From contig DASPTU010000037.1 of NCBI GenBank assembly GCA_035623255.1, forward strand, positions 1 to 14,304: 14,304 nucleotides of DNA. The letters are read 5' to 3'. Numbering within the stretch: the stretch's first letter is position 1; every line of letters starts with the position of its first letter. A program made the translations under genes and the position numbers. A model generated the notes under the pieces. That model was not told the DNA's origin, made no database searches, and saw only the letters and a list, made by a program, of their open reading frames with translations. The stretch comes from JAFAGX01 sp035623255. Lineage in GTDB: Bacteria > Acidobacteriota > Terriglobia > Terriglobales > Acidobacteriaceae. This document shows positions 7,609 through 14,304 of the stretch, piece after piece.

Positions 7609-9813
7609 ATGCGGTTCCGTCAGCTTTTCGCCAGTTTCCTCATCCTCGTGGCAGCCGCTTCGGCTGCCGACTTCAAACTCAAAGTGGTCGATCCTCAATC
7701 CGCCGTCATCAGCGGCGCGCAGGTCACGTTGTGGAAATCCCCCGTGTCCGGCCAAGCCGATCTCGGTTCTCCGATCGCACTCCAGCGCACTTCTGTTGAA
7801 GGAGTGGCAGTCTTCCGAAATATTCCCGACGGTTCTTACCAACTGCGCATTCTGGCTCAGGGCTTCGCTCCCCAAACCTTAGACCTTCGCCCTTCCGCCG
7901 AACTCCTCACAGTGAAACTGAACCTCGCTCCCGCGGCTGAAACTGTTGTCGTCACCGCTACGCGCACTCCCGTTCCCGCTGAAATTTCGGGATCGCAAGT
8001 CGAAAGCGTCAGCGGAGAGCAACTGGCAACGATGCAGCCGGTTGCGGCCAACGATGCATTGCGCTTTCTGCCAGGAGCGATTGTCAACACCGCCGGCCAG
8101 CGTGGCGGCCTTGCTTCCTTGTTCGTCCGCGGCGGCGATTCCACTTACAACAAAGTCATCGTCGATGGAGTAACCATCAACGAACCCGGCGGAACTTTCG
8201 ATTTTGGCAATCTGCCCATGTCCGAGGCCGACCAAATGGAATTTCTGCGCGGAGCCCAGAGCACCCTCTACGGCTCTGATGCGATGACCAGCGTCGTTCA
8301 GGTCTGGACCCGTAACGGCAGCACCCGCATTCCCGAACTTCGATTGGGAGCTGACGGCGGCAACTTCAGCACCGCCAATGGATACGCCTCGCTTGCAGCC
8401 GCCCGCGGCCCTTTCGATTACAACTTGTTCGCAGATCAGTTCAACACCCAGGGCCAGGGCGTCAACAACGCCTATTCCAATTCACTGCAAGGCGCCAACG
8501 TCGGCTTTGCCATAACCGGCGAAATTTCTCTCCGCGCCCGCTTTCGCCATTCCAACAGTTTTACCGGCCTGCCCGGAGAATGGAACTTCAACGGGCAGCC
8601 GCTCGAACCGCCCGACCCTAGTGAGCACAAGCAACTGAACAATTTCTTGGCTGGCACCGAGCTGACGATCATTCAGCCCTCGGGCTGGCAGCATCACTTC
8701 AGCGGCTTCGATTACAACTATCGCTACCAGGATATAAACCTGACCGGCGACCCCGCTCGGCTGGATGATTTCATGACCCATGCCAGCGATCACATCAATC
8801 GCGCAGGCTTCGAATATCAAGGCGACTACGTTGAGCGGAGCTGGGCCCATACTACCTTCGGTTACCGCTTCGAAGATGAAAACGGAGTAATCGGAGATTT
8901 GGATTTCCCGCCCTCCACTCACGGTGTCCGCCTGAATGATGATGTCTACGGCGAACAGCAGATTGTCTGGAAACGCTTCTCCGCGGTGGCCGGTGCGCGC
9001 TTCATCCACGACGGTGCGTTCGGCAATACTGGCGTACCGCGTGTCGCCCTGACATTTCTTGCGCTGCGCGGCGGACAAACGTTTTCGGGCACTCGCCTGC
9101 GTTTTTCCTATGCAGACGGTTTCAAGGAGCCTCGCCTCGAAGAAACCTTTGCCGGACCGCCGTTCAGCGTTCCCAATACTGCGTTAAAGCCTGAGCGCGC
9201 TCGTGCCTTCGAAGCCGGCTTTCAGCAGGGCTTGTTCCAGAACCGCTATTCGTTCATCGCGACTTACTTCAACAATCTTTTTCACGACCGCATCGACTAT
9301 GCCAGCAATCCCGTGACCTTCATTGGTCAATACGTAAACGTGGACAAATCCTTCGCCCAGGGTGCCGAGGTCGAATTCCAGGGCCAGCTTCGCTCGAGGC
9401 TGTCTTTGAATACTGCCTACACCTACACTTCGACCGAAATTCTCGCCGCCCCGGAATGCACCCCCGCCAATTTCTGTGATCCGGCAATTCTGGGCGTTGG
9501 CCGGCCCTTGCTGCGGCGCCCGAAGCACTCGGCCTCTTTCCTGTTGACTTACCTCGGAACGCGATGGGGCGGCAATCTCCGCGGCAGTTTTGTTGGCCGC
9601 CGCGCCGATTCTGACTTCCTCGATTATGGAATCAACCACGCTCCCGGCTATGTCCGCGCCGACCTCAGTGGCTGGTACGCCTTGACCTCCCGCGTCACAG
9701 CCTATGTCAGTGTTGAAAACGTTCTCGATCGCCACTACAACGAAGTCGTCGGATATCCCGCGCTCGGCACAAATTTTCGTGCCGGCATGCGCTTCAGAAT
9801 CGGAGGAGAGTGA
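7609..9813 (+). CDS. btuB: BtuB-like TonB-dependent cobalamin receptor with N-terminal carboxypeptidase-like domain
   Basis: A 734-aa outer-membrane receptor, predicted to move cobalamin into the periplasm using TonB energy. The signal peptide is residues 1-19 (MRFRQLFASFLILVAAASA). A carboxypeptidase-regulatory-like sandwich covers about 21-107 (ISGAQVTLW, FRNIPDGSYQLRI). The TonB box is about 111-117 (ETVVVTATRTP). The plug (about 120-237) has LFVRGGDSTYNKVIVDGV, FLRGAQSTLYGSDAM and VVQVWTRNG, typical of BtuB and related receptors. The barrel closes with YVSVENVLDRHYNE and ends FRAGMRFRIGGE. The extra N-terminal domain makes it longer than enteric BtuB (about 600 aa). Substrate assignment rests mainly on the B12 riboswitch; the fold itself is certain. 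The ATG is chosen because AAAGGAGG lies 5 bases upstream. No other B12 transport gene follows, so the permease must be elsewhere. Confidence 0.92.
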   Translation: MRFRQLFASFLILVAAASAADFKLKVVDPQSAVISGAQVTLWKSPVSGQADLGSPIALQRTSVEGVAVFRNIPDGSYQLRILAQGFAPQTLDLRPSAELLTVKLNLAPAAETVVVTATRTPVPAEISGSQVESVSGEQLATMQPVAANDALRFLPGAIVNTAGQRGGLASLFVRGGDSTYNKVIVDGVTINEPGGTFDFGNLPMSEADQMEFLRGAQSTLYGSDAMTSVVQVWTRNGSTRIPELRLGADGGNFSTANGYASLAAARGPFDYNLFADQFNTQGQGVNNAYSNSLQGANVGFAITGEISLRARFRHSNSFTGLPGEWNFNGQPLEPPDPSEHKQLNNFLAGTELTIIQPSGWQHHFSGFDYNYRYQDINLTGDPARLDDFMTHASDHINRAGFEYQGDYVERSWAHTTFGYRFEDENGVIGDLDFPPSTHGVRLNDDVYGEQQIVWKRFSAVAGARFIHDGAFGNTGVPRVALTFLALRGGQTFSGTRLRFSYADGFKEPRLEETFAGPPFSVPNTALKPERARAFEAGFQQGLFQNRYSFIATYFNNLFHDRIDYASNPVTFIGQYVNVDKSFAQGAEVEFQGQLRSRLSLNTAYTYTSTEILAAPECTPANFCDPAILGVGRPLLRRPKHSASFLLTYLGTRWGGNLRGSFVGRRADSDFLDYGINHAPGYVRADLSGWYALTSRVTAYVSVENVLDRHYNEVVGYPALGTNFRAGMRFRIGGE

Positions 9814-10228
9814 GTTGAAAGACTTCCAATCTCGCGCCGGCGCGGACCTGGAGGCGGTCCCTAACCTTAGCGCGCAAGATCTAGGTCAATGACTCGCGAT
9901 TTATCAAGAATTGAGGACAGAGGCCGCCGACTGGGAGACGGCCCCGCCGAAAAATGGAGGAGGCTTGGGGCTTTTAGGCTGCTGCCGCCACTCCCGGAAC
10001 GGCTTTTACTGCTCAGCAGAATGGGCTGTAACTGATGATAACAGGCAATTGCACTCAAAACCCCGCCAAAGCCACTTTGAGCGTTCTGCCTCGTGGTTGC
10101 TACCTAGCTTGTCGTGCAGCTATTCTAGTTCCCTTCAGTTCTTGGGCCTAACCTCGCACCCCGCCTGGCGGAAAAGCCCTAAACCCAGTGCCGCATATGA
10201 AGACGTGACCCATGACATTGCCACGTCA
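9814..10228. other. Intergenic region after btuB with no convincing gene
   Basis: A TTG at 9815, just after the btuB stop and preceded by GGAGGAG, opens a 25-codon frame ending at TGA 9890-9892. That stop overlaps an ATG (9889) opening a 48-codon frame to TGA 10035. The ATGA overlap looks like translational coupling, but neither peptide is recognised and both could be chance. Other open frames here lack ribosome binding sites. Small GC stems (CGCGCCGGCGCG at 9833-9844; GGACC/GGTCC at 9844-9860) have no T-tract, so no clear intrinsic terminator for btuB is visible. Confidence 0.4.
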
Positions 10229-10257
10229 CTGACATAAAGCACTCATTCGCGTATAGG
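10229..10257 (+). promoter_or_regulatory. Putative sigma-70-type promoter of the cupredoxin gene
   Basis: CTGACA (10229-10234), a 17-base spacer, then TATAGG (10252-10257). Transcription would start near 10264 and give a leader of about 95 bases before the GTG at 10359. Motif-based only. Confidence 0.45.
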
Positions 10258-10358
10258 GAGCATGAATACTTTCTGCCTCCCCGAAGCGCATTTCCCACTC
10301 GGGACGGAGCAGCTTTAGGGGCGAGCGTTGAAATTTTCTGTAACAGAGGAGAGAAACA

Positions 10359-10940
10359 GTGAAGAGCGATCTCATATTAGTCATGGCCGTTGTAGCAGCG
10401 CTAAGTTCCGCGGCCAGTGCGGGAACGATCAGCGGAAAAGTCTCGGGCTTGCCCGGCGAGTCCGTGGTTTACCTGGAAAGCATACCGGGAAAAACCTTTC
10501 CGCCTCCGACCGAAAAACCCGTGATTGATCAGAGAAGGATCATGTTCCGGCCCCATATTACGGTGGTGCAGCAGGGCACGACAGTGGATTTTCTGAACAG
10601 CGACCCGGTGGCGCACAACGTGTACTGGACCGCGGTCAGCGGGAACAAGAAGCTGGGGCACAACCTCGGTACCTGGCCGCAGGGTCAAACCCGCAGCTTC
10701 AAGTTTGACGATGTTGGCGTTGTGCCGCTGCTCTGCATCGCACATCCGGAAATGACCGGCTACCTGATCGTGACGCCCACTCCATACCACGCCATCACCG
10801 ACAAGGATGGCAATTATAAGATCGAAAACATTCCCGATGGTCAGTACACCGTAGTGGCTTGGCATGAAGGGGCGAAGAACTCATCTAAACCGGTGACCGT
10901 CGCCGGAAATACCAAAGCCGATTTCACGGTGAGCAAATAA
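10359..10940 (+). CDS. Exported cupredoxin (plastocyanin-like blue copper protein) with C-terminal carboxypeptidase-regulatory-like domain
   Basis: A 193-aa protein starting at GTG 10359, with AGAGGAGAG at 10345-10353 as ribosome binding site. The signal peptide is about residues 1-21 (MKSDLILVMAVVAALSSAASA). The cupredoxin part (about 55-140) carries MFRPHITVVQQGTTVDFLN and a complete type-1 copper ligand set: His86 (AHNVYW) and Cys126, His129, Met132 (CIAHPEM). The tail (about 143-193) resembles a carboxypeptidase-regulatory-like sandwich (TDKDGNYKIENIPDGQYTV). It should bind one copper in the periplasm or at the cell surface and may pass electrons to or from a cytochrome or oxidase; the partner is not in the window. 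It looks monocistronic: a promoter lies upstream and a hairpin downstream. Confidence 0.92.
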   Translation: MKSDLILVMAVVAALSSAASAGTISGKVSGLPGESVVYLESIPGKTFPPPTEKPVIDQRRIMFRPHITVVQQGTTVDFLNSDPVAHNVYWTAVSGNKKLGHNLGTWPQGQTRSFKFDDVGVVPLLCIAHPEMTGYLIVTPTPYHAITDKDGNYKIENIPDGQYTVVAWHEGAKNSSKPVTVAGNTKADFTVSK

Positions 10941-10987
10941 GCGAAACATACCGTCAAGAGGCGATGGCGCAAGCTTGCGCGGTCTGT

Positions 10988-11009
10988 TCCCCGAGAGGAC
11001 GGGGACTTT
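10988..11009 (+). terminator. Candidate weak terminator after the cupredoxin gene
   Basis: TCCCCG (10988-10993) pairs with CGGGGA (11000-11005) around the loop AGAGGA, followed by CTTTC. It lies about 50 bases after the cupredoxin stop. Just upstream, GCGCAAGCTTGCGC (10967-10980) is a perfect 14-bp palindrome. The T-tract is short, so termination strength is uncertain. Confidence 0.4.
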
Positions 11010-11070
11010 CAGTATCATGGCGATGTGACGCCAATTACCGGCTGGAACCTCCTCAACTCGTTAGCTCTCA

Positions 11071-11099
11071 TTGACTCGCCCTACCATTCCGCCTAACAT
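11071..11099 (+). promoter_or_regulatory. Putative sigma-70-type promoter of the kinase gene
   Basis: TTGACT (11071-11076), exactly 17 bases, then TAACAT (11094-11099). A start site 6-8 bases after the -10 would fall at about 11105-11107, only a few bases before ATG 11111. There is no Shine-Dalgarno before that ATG, so the predicted mRNA is leaderless or nearly so. Confidence 0.5.
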
Positions 11100-11110
11100 T
11101 GCGTCGCGCC

Positions 11111-14071
11111 ATGATCGGTCAGACTATCTCGCATTACCGCATCCTGGAAAGGTTAGGTGGCGGAGGGATGGGTGTGGTCTACAAGGCCCGGGACACGAGG
11201 CTGGACCGTTTTGTGGCCCTTAAATTTCTCCCTCCGGAGTTGAGCCAGGACCCGGAAGCGCTGGAGCGTTTTCGGCGCGAAGCCAAGGCTGCCTCGGCGC
11301 TGAATCATCCCAACATCTGCACGATCTACGACATCGGCGAGCAAGACGCGCGTGCATTCATTGCCATGGAGTTCCTCGACGGGACGACGCTGAAGCACGT
11401 AGTCACCGGCGTTCCACTGGAGGTGGAACGGATTCTCGCCATCGGTATTGAAGTCGCCGATGCTTTGGATGCAGCCCACAGCGAAGGCATCATTCACCGC
11501 GATATCAAACCAGCAAATATCTTCGTGACTAGGCGTGGACACGCCAAGATTCTGGACTTCGGGCTGGCGAAAGTCATGCCAGCTCGGAACCGCAGTGAAC
11601 AAACCGTGGGCATCTCGCTGGAAGTCACTGCCGTAGGCAAAGAGCACTTGACCAGTCCCGGCACCGCCGTGGGAACGGTCGCCTACATGTCGCCCGAGCA
11701 GGCACGAGGAAAGGAACTTGACGTTCGCACCGACTTGTTCTCCTTCGGGGCAGTGCTGTACGAGATGGCAACAGGGACCTTGCCTTTTCGCGGAGAAACA
11801 TCCGCCAACCTGTTCGAGTCGATTCTCCACAAAACACCGCTCGCCCCGGTGCGATTGAATCCTGACCTCCCTCTGGATCTAGAACGCATCATCAACCATG
11901 CCTTGGAGAAAGACCGGGAACTGCGCTTTCAAGGGGCCGCAGAGATGCGTTCCGAGCTGCTGCGTTTGAAGCGAGACACCGAGTCGGGAAAGGCAGCCGT
12001 GACTCGAACCGTGTCGCAAGCAGATGAGAGAGAACGGCCCGTCCAGCCAGCGATCGCGCCAGTTGCGGCTAGGGAGCCCAGCGACCGGGTACCGAGCGTG
12101 ATATCAGCGAACCGGATCGCGGTTCTCAAGCCAAAGCGAGCCAACTGGAAACTGCTTACTGCAACAGCGATCGTAATCGCGATCGTGGCAGGTGCATTGG
12201 TCCTTCATTTCCGGCGCCCGCAACAGCTTAGTGAGAAAGACGCCATTGTTCTAGCTGACTTCACCAACACCACCGGGGATTCCGTCTTCGATGGCACACT
12301 GCGTCAGGGGCTTTCCGCGCAACTGGAGCAATCGCCATTTTTGAACTTGCTCTCGGATGAGCGCGTAGCCCAGACGCTCACGCTCATGGCCCAGCCCAAG
12401 GAAGCACGCCTGAGCCACGAGTTAGCACGAGAAATCTGTCAACGTACTGCCAGTGTGGCCACCATTGATGGTTCCATCTCCAGTCTGGGCAGCCAATACA
12501 TTCTCAGCCTCAAGGCAGTGAACTGCCACAGCGGCGACTTGCTGGCCCAGGAACAAGTGACCGCCAATAGCAAAGAGCAGGTGCTGAAAACGTTGGGCGA
12601 GGCAGCCACCAAAATCCGCGAAAAGCTGGGCGAGTCCCTGGCCTCCGTGCAGAAGTATGATGCGCCCGCGGAGAACGTAACTACCCCATCGCTCGATGCC
12701 CTGCAGGCCTACAGCCTGGGCTTTCAGGCACAGGTGGCAAGGAATGATAGCCCTGCAGCTGTGCCATTGTTTCAGCGTGCCGTTAGCTTGGACCCCAATT
12801 TCGCTATGGCTTATGCGCGGCTGGGGACAAACTATGCCAATCTTGGCCAAACTGCTCGTGCTGCCGAAAACATAGCCAAGGCCTACGAGCTACGCGAGCG
12901 GGTCAGCGAGCACGAGAGACTTTACATCGTTTCCCATTATGAGCAATGGGTCACTGGGAACTTGGAGGCAGCCCGCAAGACTTATGAGCTGTGGGCGCAG
13001 ACCTATCCACACGATGACGTTCCCTCCAATAACCTGGGCGTCATCTACGGCGTCTTAGGGGATTATGACAAGGCCCTCGCTGCCGCACAGAAGACCCTGA
13101 AACTCAATCCTGGAAGCGGCACCAATTACTCCAACCTCGTCGGCTCATTCGTATCAGTCAACCACCTGGATGAAGCCAAAGCGACAGCACAAGAGGCGCA
13201 GGCGCACAATCTTGATGCGCCAAGCACTCACGTCAGTCTTTATCAAATTGAGTTCCTGCAGCATGACGCAGCAGGAATGGAGCGTGAAATCGCAGCCCTC
13301 ATGGGCAAACCTGGCTTCGAGGACTCTATGCTCTACAACCAGTCCGATACGTCTGCCTACTTCGGGCAGTTTGTCAAAGCACGGGAACTGACTCGACGAG
13401 CGGTCGACTCTGCTCAACGTGCCGATGAAAAGGAGACGGCGGCTGGCTACGCGGCCGAAGCTGCTTTACGTGATGCAATGGTAGGCAACAGGGCTATAGC
13501 GAACCAACAGGCGCAGGCGGCATTGGCGCTCTCCGATGGACGAGATGTCGAGGCGGCGGCGGCGATTGCCTTGGGCCTTACCGGCGATTCCGCACAAACC
13601 CGGCGGCTGGCCGATGATCTCAGCAGGCGCTTCCCGCAAGACACCGTCGTGCAGTTCAACTATTCGCCCACGATTCGCGCGGCCACTGCTTTGGGGGCCA
13701 ACGACTCCAAAGACTCTGGTAAGGCAATCGACGCGCTGGCCCCGGCTGCACCATACGAGCTGGGAGCTCCCGCTCAGACCGTGGCCCTTGCTCTCTACCC
13801 CGTTTACTTGCGCGGTGTGGCGTATCTGGCAGTAAAGCAAGGTACGGCTGCTGGTGCAGAGTTCCAGAAGATCCTCGCAAACCCCGGCGTCGTTCTGAAC
13901 GAGCCCATCGGCTCTCTGGCGCGTCTGGGCCTGGCCCGCGCCTGGGTCTTATCTGGTGACACGGGCAAAGCCCGTACCGCGTACCAGGATTTCTTTGCTC
14001 TCTGGAAAGACGCCGATCCCGACATACCAATCCTGAAAGAAGCCAAAGCCGAGTACGCAAAATTGCAATAG
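11111..14071 (+). CDS. Membrane-anchored Ser/Thr protein kinase with C-terminal TPR region
   Basis: A 986-aa protein from ATG 11111. The kinase domain (about 8-285) is complete: Gly-rich loop LGGGGMGVVYKA (15-26), Lys38 (VALKF), alpha-C Glu57, HRDIKPAN (Asp131, Asn136), DFG (149-151) and SPEQARG (194-200). A linker leads to one membrane helix (about 348-367, LLTATAIVIAIVAGALVLHF). The outer part starts with DAIVLADFTNTTGDSVFDGTLRQGLSAQL, resembling TolB/FlgO-like segments found after acidobacterial kinases, followed by TPR-type helices (about 527-700) and more helical repeats to the C-terminus. It should phosphorylate Ser/Thr on cytoplasmic partners in response to something sensed outside the membrane; signal and substrate are unknown. 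A TTG four codons upstream is rejected because it lies in the predicted -10. No partner phosphatase or regulator is adjacent. Confidence 0.94.
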   Translation: MIGQTISHYRILERLGGGGMGVVYKARDTRLDRFVALKFLPPELSQDPEALERFRREAKAASALNHPNICTIYDIGEQDARAFIAMEFLDGTTLKHVVTGVPLEVERILAIGIEVADALDAAHSEGIIHRDIKPANIFVTRRGHAKILDFGLAKVMPARNRSEQTVGISLEVTAVGKEHLTSPGTAVGTVAYMSPEQARGKELDVRTDLFSFGAVLYEMATGTLPFRGETSANLFESILHKTPLAPVRLNPDLPLDLERIINHALEKDRELRFQGAAEMRSELLRLKRDTESGKAAVTRTVSQADERERPVQPAIAPVAAREPSDRVPSVISANRIAVLKPKRANWKLLTATAIVIAIVAGALVLHFRRPQQLSEKDAIVLADFTNTTGDSVFDGTLRQGLSAQLEQSPFLNLLSDERVAQTLTLMAQPKEARLSHELAREICQRTASVATIDGSISSLGSQYILSLKAVNCHSGDLLAQEQVTANSKEQVLKTLGEAATKIREKLGESLASVQKYDAPAENVTTPSLDALQAYSLGFQAQVARNDSPAAVPLFQRAVSLDPNFAMAYARLGTNYANLGQTARAAENIAKAYELRERVSEHERLYIVSHYEQWVTGNLEAARKTYELWAQTYPHDDVPSNNLGVIYGVLGDYDKALAAAQKTLKLNPGSGTNYSNLVGSFVSVNHLDEAKATAQEAQAHNLDAPSTHVSLYQIEFLQHDAAGMEREIAALMGKPGFEDSMLYNQSDTSAYFGQFVKARELTRRAVDSAQRADEKETAAGYAAEAALRDAMVGNRAIANQQAQAALALSDGRDVEAAAAIALGLTGDSAQTRRLADDLSRRFPQDTVVQFNYSPTIRAATALGANDSKDSGKAIDALAPAAPYELGAPAQTVALALYPVYLRGVAYLAVKQGTAAGAEFQKILANPGVVLNEPIGSLARLGLARAWVLSGDTGKARTAYQDFFALWKDADPDIPILKEAKAEYAKLQ

Positions 14072-14304
14072 GGCTGCAGACGTAGCGCAGCTCGTTCCTC
14101 GTCTGGCCGAAGTCAACTGACGCAATGAGGCGTCAGCACTCAAAACCCCTGCCTTTTTACGTCAATGAGTTCTATAAAAAGGGATGTCAAGAAAAAAGCT
14201 CTGCCTCGACCGGAGAGCGAGAGTGTTTCTCGAGATCCAGCCCACTGTAGTTTTTGCTTCTCTGGAGAAGTTTGGGTTTTGTCCATTCCCGGAAGATCTC
14301 TGTT
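14072..14304. other. Region after the kinase gene with weak hairpins, no gene seen
   Basis: CTGACGC (14117-14123) pairs with GCGTCAG (14130-14136) around a 6-base loop, but the next T-run starts about 17 bases later. CCTTTTTA (14152-14159) can pair with TAAAAAGG (14175-14182) across 15 bases. Together they may end kinase transcription, though neither is a standard intrinsic terminator. No coding frame with a ribosome binding site is seen to the window end. Confidence 0.4.

Noticed and set aside
8482..9735. Minus-strand frames of 198 and 183 codons
   Set aside because: They are antisense to btuB, where the plus strand gives clear plug and barrel motifs.
9911..10237. A 108-codon plus-strand frame after btuB
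   Set aside because: It has no Shine-Dalgarno, a low-complexity Ser/Cys/Arg composition and no recognisable motif.
11099..11110. TTG 11099 as the kinase start
   Set aside because: It overlaps the predicted -10 box and has no ribosome binding site; ATG 11111 gives the usual N-terminus of this kinase type.
14117..14182. Standard intrinsic terminator after the kinase gene
   Set aside because: The GC hairpin is not followed directly by a T-run and the second hairpin is A+T-only with a 15-base loop, so I list it only as a weak possibility.
1..14304. CRISPR array, tRNA or rRNA gene, insertion sequence or phage genes
   Set aside because: No short regularly spaced repeats, cloverleaf, rRNA core sequence or transposase/integrase motif was seen on either strand. 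The only tandem repeat is within the protease coding sequence.

Overview
The window looks like chromosomal DNA from an acidobacterium, probably a soil member of the Terriglobia (Koribacter-like). This rests on protein style only: an Oar-like TonB receptor with an N-terminal carboxypeptidase-type domain, an S53 (sedolisin/kumamolisin) protease with Big_3-type Ig repeats, and a Ser/Thr kinase beginning MIGQTISHYRI with a C-terminal TPR half. No taxonomic marker such as rRNA is present. I see no tRNA, rRNA, CRISPR array, transposase or phage gene.

Layout: everything from 1 to 7216 is on the minus strand and everything from 7325 to 14071 is on the plus strand, diverging around 7217-7324. The minus arm, in transcription order, holds a 1167-aa TonB-dependent receptor (3713-7216), a 56-aa Trm112-like zinc-ribbon protein only 26 bases after it (3516-3686), an unrecognised 76-aa protein with a strong Shine-Dalgarno and its own hairpin terminator (2818-3048), and a secreted S53 protease whose 3' end runs off the window (1-2556). 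The plus arm holds a cobalamin riboswitch (7391-7570) in front of a BtuB-like receptor (7609-9813), about 0.5 kb without a convincing gene, a secreted blue-copper protein (10359-10940), and a large membrane Ser/Thr kinase (11111-14071).

How the parts fit: most products are envelope or exported proteins. The B12 riboswitch plus BtuB-like receptor is a self-contained vitamin B12 uptake unit repressed by cobalamin. The divergent Oar-like receptor has two 16-bp dyads over its predicted -10, suggesting a separate repressor. A carboxypeptidase-regulatory-like beta sandwich occurs in three proteins here (both receptors at the N-terminus, the copper protein at the C-terminus). The kinase has a good promoter whose start site would fall almost on its ATG, so its mRNA is probably leaderless.

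I do not see a clear multi-gene new system. The points most worth a second look are the twin operator, the riboswitch with a possible Shine-Dalgarno-sequestering hairpin, the leaderless kinase start, and the two small minus-strand genes. All assignments come from reading the sequence; no database search was run.
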